Shown here: piece after piece, positions 54,990-63,908 of the stretch
Position numbering within the stretch: the stretch's first letter is position 1
How the letters are laid out: each line of letters begins with the position of its first letter
Program-made: the position numbers and the translations under genes
Source: JAAYDI01 sp052034005
Lineage (GTDB): Bacteria; Planctomycetota; Planctomycetia; Pirellulales; Pirellulaceae
DNA length: 64,000 bases
Reading direction: 5' to 3'
Assembly: GCA_052034005.1 (NCBI GenBank)
Contig: JBPOJB010000004.1
Coordinates: 3,455 to 67,454 of the forward strand
The notes under the pieces: generated by a model
Told to the model about the DNA's origin: nothing
Seen by the model: the letters and a program-made list of their open reading frames with translations, nothing else
Database searches by the model: none

Positions 54990-55763
54990 ATGATCATCGA
55001 TGTGAATGTCAGTCTATCGCGATGGCCGTGGCGGAGGTTGCCCGGCGACGAGCTGCCGAGGTGCGTCGAGACGCTGTGCAGCTACGGTGTGACGCAAGCC
55101 TGGGCCGGCAGCTTCGAGGGCCTGCTGCATCGGGATGTGGGGGGCGTCAACGCGCGGCTGGTCGCCGAATGCCGCCAGGGGCCGGATGGCCTGCTGCAGC
55201 CGTTCGGGACGGTCAACCCGACGTTGCCCGATTGGCGTGAGGAACTGCGCAGGTGCCACGAGGTGCATGGCATGCCCGGCGTCCGGCTCTATCCGAACTA
55301 TCACGGCTACACGCTCGACGCGCCGGCGTTTGCGGAACTCCTGCGGCTGGCGGCCGCTCGCGGACTGATCGTCCAGCTGGCCATGCGGATGGAAGATCCC
55401 CGGGTGCAACATCCGCTGATGCGCGTGCCCGACGTCGACCTCGCGCCGCTGCCGGAGCTGGTGGCCGCCGTGCCCGACCTGCGGCTCGTATTGCTCAATG
55501 CGCTCCAGGGCCTGCCTCCCGCGCGGATGACCGCGCTGGTTTCCGCCGGCCGCGTCTACTTCGAAATCGCCGCGCTGGAAGGGGTCGGCGGGATTGCCCG
55601 GTTGCTGACCCAACTGCCGCTCGACCGGATCCTGTTCGGATCCCACTTCCCGTTCCTGGTCCTGGAGTCCGCGCTGTTGAAGCTGCGCGAATCCGTGCTG
55701 CAGCCGGCTCAGCTCGCGGCGATCACCTGCCAGAACGCTCAACGCCTGTCGGCGCGGCACTGA
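54990..55763 (+). CDS. Amidohydrolase-fold protein lacking the metal ligands
   Basis: 257 residues, no signal peptide. GAGG precedes the ATG. It aligns in style with the preceding amidohydrolase: MIIDVNVSLSRWPWRRL at the start, GVRLYPNYHGYTL, LVLLNALQG and ILFGSHFPFLVLESALLKLRES at the end. The HxH motif reads NVS and the last-strand Asp is His (GSHFP), so the usual metal site is gone. Coupled to its upstream neighbour, it may be a non-catalytic partner or have a different chemistry. Confidence 0.75.
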   Translation: MIIDVNVSLSRWPWRRLPGDELPRCVETLCSYGVTQAWAGSFEGLLHRDVGGVNARLVAECRQGPDGLLQPFGTVNPTLPDWREELRRCHEVHGMPGVRLYPNYHGYTLDAPAFAELLRLAAARGLIVQLAMRMEDPRVQHPLMRVPDVDLAPLPELVAAVPDLRLVLLNALQGLPPARMTALVSAGRVYFEIAALEGVGGIARLLTQLPLDRILFGSHFPFLVLESALLKLRESVLQPAQLAAITCQNAQRLSARH

Positions 55764-55786
55764 TGGGGGCCATCTCCGAGCGGCCG

Positions 55787-57148
55787 CTATTGCGCCGGGC
55801 AATGGCGCGGCCACTCGGCCTTGAAGTCGCCGAGGCTTGACCAGTGCAGCCGCTTGTTGAGGTCCACTTCCGCGACGACGACCGTGCCGAAGTCCCGGGC
55901 CCTTGCCGGCGTGTTGCCTTCGTGGTCGAAGACCCCGGAGATCATCCAGTTCATGCCGGCGTCGCAATAGGTGCTGCTGACCACGTACACGTGGTTCTCG
56001 CACGCCCGGGCGGCCGCGAGCCGGGGGTTGCAGCCCCACACCGGGAACGCGATCACCTCGGCGCCGCGGAGACTCAATTGCCGCGCCGGTTCGGGGAAGA
56101 AACCGTCGTAGCAGATCATGATCCCAACCTTGCCGAACCGCGTATCGAAGACCGGATACTCCGAGCCCGGCTGAATGCCCTGGTCGCACTCGCCGCGCGG
56201 CAACGTCACCTTGCGATACTTGCCGACCACCTCTCCATCAGGTCCGACAAGCACCGCCGTGTTGTAGATCAGATGTCCGTCACGCTCGGTCAGCGGCACG
56301 ACGATGTAGAGGTCGTGTCGCCTGGCCAGCGCGCCGAAGTACTCGGTCGACGGCCCGGGGACCGGCTCGGCAACCTCTTCGAACGACCGGCCGGTTCCCA
56401 CGTAGGTCAGCGCCTCGCCGAGCACTACCAGGTCCGCGCGCTGGCGCGCCGCATCTTCGATCAGCGGCGCGAACATCCGTCGGTTGTCGTCCGGCGTCCG
56501 GCCGCCGCGCGGGACGAAGTGCACGGCGGCCAACCGCGCCGGGCGCGGCGGCAGCGCCGCCGTTTCCACGAACGAAACCTCGCTCCACTCGACCCGCGAA
56601 CCGGGCGCCCACCGCGCGCACAGCTCCACTACCGCCTGGGTTGCTGCCCGTGGAGCCTGATACGTGTCCGACACCTCGGTCCAGCCTTGAGCGTCCGCAG
56701 ACCGGTCCAGCGGGAACTCCGGTTCGCTGCGCGGCGCCGTGCCCAGCTCGAGCGTCACGGCCTCCGACGCGTCGCGCATGGCCGGCCGCCCGTCCAGGTC
56801 GAGCCATCGGACGCACGCCAGCACGCTGCGCCGCGGCACGGCGACCTGCTCACAGCGCCGCAGCGCGCGAAATGCGTACCACGTGCCGCCCTGCACCGGG
56901 AACGTCCGCGTCCACCAGCCGACCAGGCCGGGACGCTCGTCGGATTGGATCACGAAACTGCCTCGGCCATCCGGGCCGCCGTCCGGCCGGAACGAGAACT
57001 CCGGGCGGATCTCGTCGCGCGGCGCGACCGTGGACCAGCCATCCGGCGCGGCGCCCGGCTCTCGAGGGCCGGCAGATCGAGCCGTCCGGCCGGCCGGCAG
57101 CAGTGCGAACGTCAACAGGGCGGTCAGCAGAGTCAGTGTTGTGCGCAT
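55787..57148 (-). CDS. Secreted carbon-nitrogen hydrolase (nitrilase superfamily)
   Basis: 453 residues with a signal peptide (TLTLLTALLTFALLPAG). Residues about 30-200 are an N-terminal beta-sandwich. From about 205 comes the nitrilase fold with the full catalytic triad: Glu245 (VVLGEALTY), Lys313 (YRKVTLPRGE) and Cys346 (IMICYDGFFPE). SEYPVFDTRFGKVG matches the region just before the nucleophile. It would hydrolyse an amide or nitrile C-N bond outside the cytoplasm; amidases of this shape are common, true nitrilases rare. Convergent with the amidohydrolase pair; the toroid/BNR gene lies upstream on the same strand. Confidence 0.88.
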   Translation of the reverse strand: MRTTLTLLTALLTFALLPAGRTARSAGPREPGAAPDGWSTVAPRDEIRPEFSFRPDGGPDGRGSFVIQSDERPGLVGWWTRTFPVQGGTWYAFRALRRCEQVAVPRRSVLACVRWLDLDGRPAMRDASEAVTLELGTAPRSEPEFPLDRSADAQGWTEVSDTYQAPRAATQAVVELCARWAPGSRVEWSEVSFVETAALPPRPARLAAVHFVPRGGRTPDDNRRMFAPLIEDAARQRADLVVLGEALTYVGTGRSFEEVAEPVPGPSTEYFGALARRHDLYIVVPLTERDGHLIYNTAVLVGPDGEVVGKYRKVTLPRGECDQGIQPGSEYPVFDTRFGKVGIMICYDGFFPEPARQLSLRGAEVIAFPVWGCNPRLAAARACENHVYVVSSTYCDAGMNWMISGVFDHEGNTPARARDFGTVVVAEVDLNKRLHWSSLGDFKAEWPRHCPAQ

Positions 57149-57247
57149 GGCGGAGTCCTTGTCGCTCCTGAAGCACGGGGATGAGGTTGCCCGCGGTGCG
57201 GTGGCTTGGCTGTCGCAAACCTATCGGCCGGCCCGGCGGGTCGACCG

Positions 57248-59620
57248 TCAATCGTCTGTCTTCTCTCGCAGCGCGTCGCGTTGCTGGTGGACCTGCTCAT
57301 CGCACGGGGCGTTTGCCGCGCGGTCATCGATGAATCCGTAGTATCTGCCGCGCCAGTAGGCGTCGATGAAGTCGGCACCGCCCAGTTCGCGGCGCGTGTT
57401 ATACGAGAACTGCAGCCAGAGATTGGCGTCCTCCCAGGTCTCGCCCGCGTCCTTCGACACCAGCAGGCCCCCGGGCGTCGCCGCGAACACCCACGGCGAA
57501 TGGCGCGGCTTGAACACGCGCTCGACGCGCGGGATCCGCATCCCCTGGCGGTGCTCGGACCATGTCTTCCCGCCGTCGACACTCTTCATGACGCCGCGCG
57601 ACCCGGCGGCGTACAGGATGCGCGCGTCCGCCGGATCGATGATCGCCCGATGGAGTTCTCCCCGGACGCCGCGCGCGATGACGCCGAGCCAGCCTTCATC
57701 CTGCAGCGCGCGGAACATGGACGGCAGGTCGTTGCTCCAGCTCTGGGCGGCATCCGTGGATTCCTGGACGACCGACAGCGGGCCGAGCCCGTCGTAGGTC
57801 GACTGGTAGCCGCCCAGGACATGGTCCGGGTCGGCCGGGTCTACCAGCAGCCAGGGATAGGTCTCCGCATACTCATCGAGCCCCCGATTGACCGCGCGCG
57901 TCCAAGCGGGCGCATCGAGCCGCCGCGTGAAGAGCGCATCGTCCAGCAGCGCGTAGATCCGCCCCGGCCGGCCGGGCGCGACGATGAACTCTCCAGCCCG
58001 CTGCGGCAGGCCGCCGGTCAGTGTCTCCCAGCTCTCGCCCAGGTAGTCTTCCCCGTAGTCGAGACTGCGATAGGCCCCCTGGGTCGTGGTCGCATACAGC
58101 ACCAGCGGATTGTCCGGGTCGAACGCCACCGTGGCGGGCGTGCCGTGGTCGGGCGGGAGCGGCAGTCGTCGCCAGACGGCGCCGGCGGTCGTGCTGAGGT
58201 AGAACCCGTCGCCGGCCGCCACCGCCAGGATGCGCGACCGGCCGCCCACATCGACATCTCGGACGGCCGCGGGCAGCTCCTTGGTGATCGGGATCCAGTT
58301 TTCCCAGTCGGCCGCGCCGTCCCGCGACTGGTAGACTTCCCCTTCCTCGCCCACCGCGTAGATCACCTGCGGATCTTCCGGCGAGACGGCCACGTCGACC
58401 ACCAGCCGGCTCAGCCAGCCGTCGGCGCGCAACAGGTTCCCCTTCCACAGGTACTCGTTGTCCCAGGCGGCCTGGTAAGTCGGGTAGGGCGGCCTGCGCT
58501 CGGGGAACAGGCTATTCATCTGCGGCCGTTGCGTGGTGTCGCTCGGGTAGGTCTGCAGCGAGTAGAGGGCCTCGCACAAGGCTCGATCCTTGCCCGGCGC
58601 GTCCGGCGCCAATCCGTAGTAGATGTAGGTGAACAGGCTCTGCGCGTCGTGCGTGTGGTGTGACCAGATCCCGTCCGCCACGGCGCGAAACGCTGCGCGC
58701 AGTTCCGGATCCTCCTCGACGCGCATCAGGACCTCCAGGTGACACAAGACATGTTCGGCATCGTCGAAGTCCTTCTCCGTCTCGAAGGACTTCAGGCCGC
58801 GCACATCGTACTGGTCGATCAGTCGATCGTAGACTGCCTTGAACTTGGTCTTGCCGGTCGCCACGTGGGCGAACTTCGCGCCGGCGATGGCCATCATCAC
58901 GCGCGTGTCGAGCGTCTTGCCGTCGGTGACGCCGAGGATGGGAACGGGGGGGAACGATGGATCGAGTTCGGCGATGGTCAGGTTGTTGTCCACCCAGTAG
59001 CTGACCAAGGCGTCGATGGCTTCGCGGGCGCGGTCTTTCTGCGGGCCTTGCGCCGCGAGCGTGTAGTACTGCATCAGTCCGTGGACCGCGTCGCTGTAGT
59101 TGTGGTGGCTGGGGTCGCCGACCCAGCGGTAGTCTTGTCCGTCGGCCCGGCCTTGTCGCCAGTAGGGCAGCTTTCCCGACCCGCCCCGGCGCTCGTCGTA
59201 CACTTCCCCGTGCCCGAGGAAATAGCCCCGCGCCTGCAGGCCGCGCCGGCCGGTGATCCGCTGGCAACGGAATACGGCTTCGAAGACCTCATCGGCCCGC
59301 GCCCGGGCGGCTGCCACGACTGCCGGCCGCGCGCCGCTCCGCTCCAACACGGCTGTCTTGAACGACAGCCCGGCCAGGTAGTTGGAGGTCCAGCACACGG
59401 CGTGCACCACGTCCGCGAACGGGTTGGTGGTGTAAATGTCGCCGGGCGCGCCGCGGGGCGGGATCTGCACCAGCGACGGATACAGGCCCTGAATGCTGTG
59501 CGTGCGCTCGATCCGCGCTTCGATGATCGCCTCCTTCTCCGCAAGCGGCGCCTGCCAGGAGGCGTCGTCGACGAAAGTCGGCGCCGCGGCCACGGCCAAT
59601 ACGAACCAGACTCGCATCAT
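57248..59620 (-). CDS. Secreted protein with alpha/alpha toroid-like N-terminus and BNR/VPS10-type beta-propeller
   Basis: 790 residues, a short signal-like start (MMRVWFVLAVAAAPTF). Residues about 25-400 are Trp/His-rich helices (ADVVHAVCWTSNYLAG, YRWVGDPSHHNYSDAVHGLMQYY, DFDDAEHVLCHLEVLMR, NEYLWKGNLLRADGW), like the alpha/alpha toroid of glycoside hydrolases and lyases. About 405-750 contains BNR-type propeller blades with the Asp-box pattern: YQSRDGAADWENW, YLSTTAGAVWRRL, MKSVDGGKTWSEH and LVSKDAGETWEDA. A plausible glycan-processing enzyme with a binding propeller. Family not named with certainty. Confidence 0.72.
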   Translation of the reverse strand: MMRVWFVLAVAAAPTFVDDASWQAPLAEKEAIIEARIERTHSIQGLYPSLVQIPPRGAPGDIYTTNPFADVVHAVCWTSNYLAGLSFKTAVLERSGARPAVVAAARARADEVFEAVFRCQRITGRRGLQARGYFLGHGEVYDERRGGSGKLPYWRQGRADGQDYRWVGDPSHHNYSDAVHGLMQYYTLAAQGPQKDRAREAIDALVSYWVDNNLTIAELDPSFPPVPILGVTDGKTLDTRVMMAIAGAKFAHVATGKTKFKAVYDRLIDQYDVRGLKSFETEKDFDDAEHVLCHLEVLMRVEEDPELRAAFRAVADGIWSHHTHDAQSLFTYIYYGLAPDAPGKDRALCEALYSLQTYPSDTTQRPQMNSLFPERRPPYPTYQAAWDNEYLWKGNLLRADGWLSRLVVDVAVSPEDPQVIYAVGEEGEVYQSRDGAADWENWIPITKELPAAVRDVDVGGRSRILAVAAGDGFYLSTTAGAVWRRLPLPPDHGTPATVAFDPDNPLVLYATTTQGAYRSLDYGEDYLGESWETLTGGLPQRAGEFIVAPGRPGRIYALLDDALFTRRLDAPAWTRAVNRGLDEYAETYPWLLVDPADPDHVLGGYQSTYDGLGPLSVVQESTDAAQSWSNDLPSMFRALQDEGWLGVIARGVRGELHRAIIDPADARILYAAGSRGVMKSVDGGKTWSEHRQGMRIPRVERVFKPRHSPWVFAATPGGLLVSKDAGETWEDANLWLQFSYNTRRELGGADFIDAYWRGRYYGFIDDRAANAPCDEQVHQQRDALREKTDD

Positions 59621-59922
59621 GGTGTCGCTCCTGAGAGTGGTTCAACGCGGAGCACCTCACTGCCCGAAACGGGACTCGAGCCCCTACGCCCCTCACAGTA
59701 CACGGGACTTGTGATCCGGTTTGCCGCGTCGCACGTGTCGACAGTATCGCAAGTATACCGGAGAATAGGGTCAACGAGTACCGGACCGGCGCCCGTTCCG
59801 TACAGGCGCCTCCAAGCGTGTTTCCGCCGGCCGTCCAGGGAGCTGCAGGCCGCAGTCTTCTCGAGAGCATGTTGAGCAGTCACCTCGTCCACCGTTGTCG
59901 CTGCGACTGTCGGTACGCCTCG
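59621..59922. other. Divergent spacer with a tRNA-like fragment
   Basis: 302 bases. CCCGAAACGGGACTCGAGCC at about 59663-59682 resembles the reverse complement of a tRNA T-arm and acceptor 3' half, but no matching 5' half is found. TATACT read on the minus strand near 59750 could serve the gene ending at 57248. Confidence 0.3.
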
Positions 59923-60903
59923 ATGTGGAGAGGCCCGATCCTGCGGCGTTGGTGCGTCGCGGCGCTCGTCCTGTTGATTGCCGCCGCGCCGGCCGGTGCG
60001 CAACAGGCGCCTGCGAGGACTTACGGCAGCGCGTTCCTGGACGCCTGCTTTGAGCCGGGCCACGAGCTGCCCGACGCGGTGCGGCTCCGGTTCAAGTGCC
60101 AGGTGGTCGAGAATGGCTGCTTTCGCCGCGGCGACCAACCGGTATGGAAGATCATCTTCATGAACCATTTCCTGGCGGGCGACCCTGCCGGCCGATGGCG
60201 CGAGTTCGAGAGCAACCTGTACAGTTGGCGGTTCACCTACCCGCATCTGATCCGGATGGTCCCCGGCCAGCCCTCCGCGCGGCGCGACATCCAGGGCGAA
60301 TCGAGCGTTTTCTTATCCATCTCTGACAACTACAAGGATCGCAAGGTCGGCGCGCGCTCGCTGGACCACGTCATGTTCCCGACTATGGATCAGGAGATCG
60401 ACGGCATCCAGGATCTGTGGAAGCGCGAACAAGTGTCGCAGGCCGACTTGACGGGCAAGACGATCACGGTGGAAGTCGCGCGCGGCGCGATCGCGACGGA
60501 TCTGTCCGACTGGTGCGTGCATGGTGCGTTGCCGGCCGATACGTACCGGATCTGGACCATGACCGCCTCGTGGGATGCCAGGTCGTACGCCGTGGATCTG
60601 GCGCTGCCCGACTCGGGCGCGCGTTATTATCGTCCGGGCACTCCGCTGCGCATCGCCACGGAGGCCTTCTACATCAACCCCGGTCTGCTGCGCGCCTATT
60701 ACTGGGACCTGGCCATCCAACGCGAGAATCAATCCGCCTGGCAACCGTTGCGCAAGTGGAAGTTGATCGACACCGATGCCCCGCCGGACGCCAATACCTG
60801 GGGGATGAGGCGGGCGACATTCCAAGGCCGGCCTGCGATTGAAGTGAGCAACGACGGCACGCCCACGTACCTGAAGAAGGGCGAGGTCATCGAACTGGAC
60901 TGA
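59923..60903 (+). CDS. Exported protein of unknown function
   Basis: ATG 59923 is preferred because the product then starts with a normal signal peptide (RRWCVAALVLLIAAAPAGAQQ); 326 residues. Upstream in-frame ATGs add a Cys/Arg-rich stretch that looks untranslated. The mature part is rich in aromatic residues (ESNLYSWRFTYPHLIRMV, GLLRAYYWDLAIQRENQSAW) and ends THY-like PTYLKKGEVIELD. It contains no motif I can tie to a known family. An intrinsic terminator follows directly. The context, secreted glycan enzymes on both sides, suggests a role outside the cell. Confidence 0.7.
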   Translation: MWRGPILRRWCVAALVLLIAAAPAGAQQAPARTYGSAFLDACFEPGHELPDAVRLRFKCQVVENGCFRRGDQPVWKIIFMNHFLAGDPAGRWREFESNLYSWRFTYPHLIRMVPGQPSARRDIQGESSVFLSISDNYKDRKVGARSLDHVMFPTMDQEIDGIQDLWKREQVSQADLTGKTITVEVARGAIATDLSDWCVHGALPADTYRIWTMTASWDARSYAVDLALPDSGARYYRPGTPLRIATEAFYINPGLLRAYYWDLAIQRENQSAWQPLRKWKLIDTDAPPDANTWGMRRATFQGRPAIEVSNDGTPTYLKKGEVIELD

Positions 60904-60905
60904 CA

Positions 60906-60935
60906 GGCCGCTCAGCAGCGGCCGCGCTGGTTTTT
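60906..60935 (+). terminator. Probable intrinsic terminator
   Basis: GGCCGCT (60906-60912) pairs with AGCGGCC (60917-60923) around a 4-nt loop, with T5 at 60931-60935, right after the stop of the exported protein gene. Confidence 0.5.
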
Positions 60936-60953
60936 GGTACGGCCGGATGGCGT

Positions 60954-60959
60954 TAGAAT
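60954..60959 (+). promoter_or_regulatory. -10-like TAGAAT before the GH-A-like gene
   Basis: TAGAAT 32 bases before the ATG at 60991, just after the preceding terminator. The -35 position (TTTTTG at 60931) is poor. Confidence 0.35.
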
Positions 60960-60990
60960 GGCAACGTCCCGTGACCACTGAGAGTGAACG

Positions 60991-63012
60991 ATGGACAGGT
61001 ACCCCGGCCAGAAGACACAACGACGATTGATTGCGCTCTTGATCCTGAGCCCCCTGCTGTTCAATTGCGCTGTCGGCGCAGAGACGGTGGTGTTTCAAGC
61101 CGACTTCGAGGCGCCCGCTCCGGACGCGCCGCCCGCCGGCTGGGCGATGTGGGGCGCGCCGAAGTACAAGGACCCCGCGCATTTCACCCGTGATACGCGG
61201 CAACGACACGGGGGCGTCGCCAGCTTTCGCATCCACCACCCCAGGCACACCGAAGGCTATGTCGTCTCGGCGCCGGAGGTGGCCATTCGTCCCCAGCCGG
61301 GCAAAATGTACACGGCGTCCTTCTGGGCTCGGAGCGAACGGGCGGGTGAGGCGGTCTTCGGCTGGATGGCCTACCGCCAGGTGGCACCGTTCGTCGATGC
61401 GCCGTCACCCGGCTTCTCCCCGCTGGCCGTCGGGCCCCAGTGGCGGCAGTTTCGTTTCGTGCTCCACGAGGGCTGGGACTTCTTCGCCGAAGACTGTCGG
61501 TATCTGCTGCTCGCCTTTCGGGCCACCGGCGAATCGGAAGACGAGCAGACGCTGTGGATTGACGATGTGGAGGTCACCGAGCAGCCCTCGCCACGAGAAG
61601 GTCGCCTGGTCAATCCCGCCACGTTGACCTACCAGCCGTTGGAGCACCGCTTGCAGCCGGGCGAGCAGCTCCTGGTGACGGTCGACGCGAGCCGGCGCCT
61701 GCGCCAGACGCACCCTGAAGTGGGCGGCGTTTCGTTCCATCGGGTCGCCGGCTGGACGGGACTGCCTTTTGACAACCGGGGCCAGTACGTGCTGCCTGCG
61801 GAATTGGAGGAGGCGGTCCGCCAGATGCGGCTGCCGATGACGCGGTTCTACGCCCTGGGCGACGAACCGTTCGGGCTGGAAACGGCGATCGACAAGGCGG
61901 CATGGTTCCTGGACCGGATCGGCGTCGATCAAGCCACCACGCCGCTGGAGTTCGAGATCCAACTCGCGACCAGCCAGTTGCCGCCCGAAGCCTGGGCACG
62001 CGGTGTCCGCCACAGCCTGGAACGCGGTTATCGGTTCCGTCATTGGGAAGTCACCAACGAGCCTTATATCGGCTACTCGGGACGGGCCTTCCCGACGGCC
62101 GATGCGTACCTGGAACACTTCCTGGCCGTCAGCCGGGCGGTCCGCTCCGTGCACGCCCAGGCTCAAATCGGCCTGGCCATTTCGCATCGCAGCCCGGCTT
62201 GGGGCAATTACCTGTTGAAGCAGGCAGCCGGCCAGTACGACTTCGTCGTGGCACACTACTACAGCGCTCCCGACGTCCAACGCAGCGCGTTTGAGGACGT
62301 GGTCCTGACGAGCAACTACCAGATCCTGGACGAGATCCGGCAGACCGATGCGCTGCTGCGTCTGTACAACCCCGGCCGCGACGTCTACCAGTACGACACG
62401 GAATGGGGCCTGCACAGCGCCGGCCCGCAGGGAGAACGTGCGGATTTCGTCCGCCGCAACGCCAACATCTGGGGCATGATGCACCGCGCGGTACGTTTGA
62501 TCCATTACCTGCGTGAGGACCTGCTGCGGGGAGCCAGCTCCTGGGAGATGTTCGCGCACCGGCGCGCGCCCGGGTTCGGCTTGCTCGCGCGGGACGCTCC
62601 GCAGCAGCGGTCCATGAACTACTGGCTGTACTACTGTTTCAACCGCCACGCGGGCTGCTGGGTGCTGCCGATCGACGGCACGGCACCCTACCACGAGGGC
62701 TCGGCAGATGGGCGAACGTTCCGTGGTCCACTGACGCCAATGGTGGCGACCTTGAGCCAGGACGAACAGCAGCTTTACCTCATACTGACCAACGGCTCCT
62801 GGGATAGAACCGTGCCGGTTCGGGTGACGCTGCAGGGCTTCCCGCCGCGCAGCGCCGCAGGAGTCCTGCTCACCCATAACGACCCCGATGGCGACCCGTT
62901 CCTGACGCGGCCAGAAGACCTGGTCCAGGAGCTATCTGTTGCCATCACAGGCCAGGAGCTCACTGCCCTACTGCCACCTCACGCGGTGGCGTTCCTCACG
63001 ATCCAGCGGTAA
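60991..63012 (+). CDS. Secreted glycoside hydrolase-like protein (clan GH-A, GH39/GH51-like) with N-terminal carbohydrate-binding domain
   Basis: 673 residues with a signal peptide (RRLIALLILSPLLFNCAVGA). About 32-205 is a jelly-roll carbohydrate-binding module (VVFQADFEAPAPDAPPAGW to TLWIDDVEVTE). About 215-590 is a TIM barrel with RFRHWEVTNEPYIGY, where Glu357 after Asn is the acid/base of clan GH-A, and VYQYDTEWGLHSAG, where Glu471 is the likely nucleophile. The final beta domain (WVLPIDGTAP to VAFLTIQR) is as in arabinofuranosidases and xylosidases. The exact GH family is uncertain. Confidence 0.82.
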   Translation: MDRYPGQKTQRRLIALLILSPLLFNCAVGAETVVFQADFEAPAPDAPPAGWAMWGAPKYKDPAHFTRDTRQRHGGVASFRIHHPRHTEGYVVSAPEVAIRPQPGKMYTASFWARSERAGEAVFGWMAYRQVAPFVDAPSPGFSPLAVGPQWRQFRFVLHEGWDFFAEDCRYLLLAFRATGESEDEQTLWIDDVEVTEQPSPREGRLVNPATLTYQPLEHRLQPGEQLLVTVDASRRLRQTHPEVGGVSFHRVAGWTGLPFDNRGQYVLPAELEEAVRQMRLPMTRFYALGDEPFGLETAIDKAAWFLDRIGVDQATTPLEFEIQLATSQLPPEAWARGVRHSLERGYRFRHWEVTNEPYIGYSGRAFPTADAYLEHFLAVSRAVRSVHAQAQIGLAISHRSPAWGNYLLKQAAGQYDFVVAHYYSAPDVQRSAFEDVVLTSNYQILDEIRQTDALLRLYNPGRDVYQYDTEWGLHSAGPQGERADFVRRNANIWGMMHRAVRLIHYLREDLLRGASSWEMFAHRRAPGFGLLARDAPQQRSMNYWLYYCFNRHAGCWVLPIDGTAPYHEGSADGRTFRGPLTPMVATLSQDEQQLYLILTNGSWDRTVPVRVTLQGFPPRSAAGVLLTHNDPDGDPFLTRPEDLVQELSVAITGQELTALLPPHAVAFLTIQR

Positions 63013-63299
63013 ATGGGTTGCCGATAGAGTACGTAGCAGATATCTCTTGCCAGGGGAAGGAGACGGACAGCGAAGGAAGCCCCCCCCAGGAGGGAGGTGG
63101 GCAGTGAAGCAGACTGCTGACCGCTAACGTCCTCCTAATGCGCGCATCCGCCGCTCCGCCGCTCCCAGTCGACACAAATTTCGTTGACATTCCTTACTTC
63201 GAGTTTTGCAGATATTTCGCCCCTCAACCGGGCTTCGCGAGGGCCGGCGTGACGGGCGTGATGTCCACTTTTGTGCAGCCGCTATAAGGGCAGCGGCTG
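63013..63299. other. Spacer with probable insertion-sequence end
   Basis: 287 bases. An 8-bp perfect inverted repeat, CAGCCGCT (63276-63283) with AGCGGCTG (63292-63299), touches the stop codon of the chimeric gene and probably belongs to the end of the IS that donated the transposase part. No gene seen. Confidence 0.4.
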
Positions 63300-63872
63300 T
63301 CAGTCAGCCAGGCAGAGGATCCAGGTAATTTGGTCAAAGATCTCTTTCGTGAGACCGCATCTCGGGACGACGTCACCAAAATTATTCTTCCAGCTCAGGC
63401 GCCGTAGGGTCGTCAACATATCCCCGAAAGACGGCTCAGCTTTGCGGCGATACCAAGGACGGTCAGGAAATGCGACGTGACGATGACCTTCGCGATGGAA
63501 CCAGACGACAATCAGACTGTACAGGACCATGGCCATGGGTGCCGTGCGACGGACGGCCTTCTCTTTCCGGTTCAACAAGCTCCGAAAGACGCTGGAGCGG
63601 CGACGGGCCCACCACTTGGACATCTGATAGATGGGCTTACCCGCGTTGCCTTCGAGGTTGGAGAGCGCGTTGATGGGCGCGATTGGAAAGTCCACTTCCA
63701 GGCAGACCGGCGGTCTACCCGGATCGCTGAAATCGGCTACCGGAAGACGGATGGCCTTGCCAAGGTTGGGCGGCTCGTAACCGTTCGCCTTTTTGCGAAC
63801 CTTCTTCCCGGCCGACTTCTCGTCAGCCGGCGTTGGCTCCACTCCAAACAGATCGATCTTACCGTTACTCAT
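63300..63872 (-). pseudogene. Chimera: DUF1156 N-terminus fused in frame to a transposase C-terminus
   Basis: Start at ATG 63872 (MSNGKIDLFGVEP); an earlier in-frame ATG at 63935 would read through insertion-sequence DNA. The first ~100 residues match the N-terminus of DUF1156 proteins, large DNA-methylase-related proteins often found in anti-phage islands: RPPVCLEVDFPIAPINALSN, then GNAGKPIYQMSKWWARRRSS. Immediately after SSVFRSLL the sequence changes to KAVRRTAPMAMVLYSLIVVWF and PWYRRKAEPSFGDMLTTLRR, which looks like the C-terminus of a DDE transposase. A true DUF1156 protein is several times longer. Interpreted as an IS insertion plus deletion that happens to keep frame. Confidence 0.7.
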
Positions 63873-63908
63873 CAGTGAGCGTTGCATCCGGGGCGTCTTG
63901 CTCCCAGT

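Noticed and set aside
57206..58663. 485-codon plus-strand open frame opposite the toroid/BNR gene
   Set aside because: Antisense shadow, no start signal, no family similarity.
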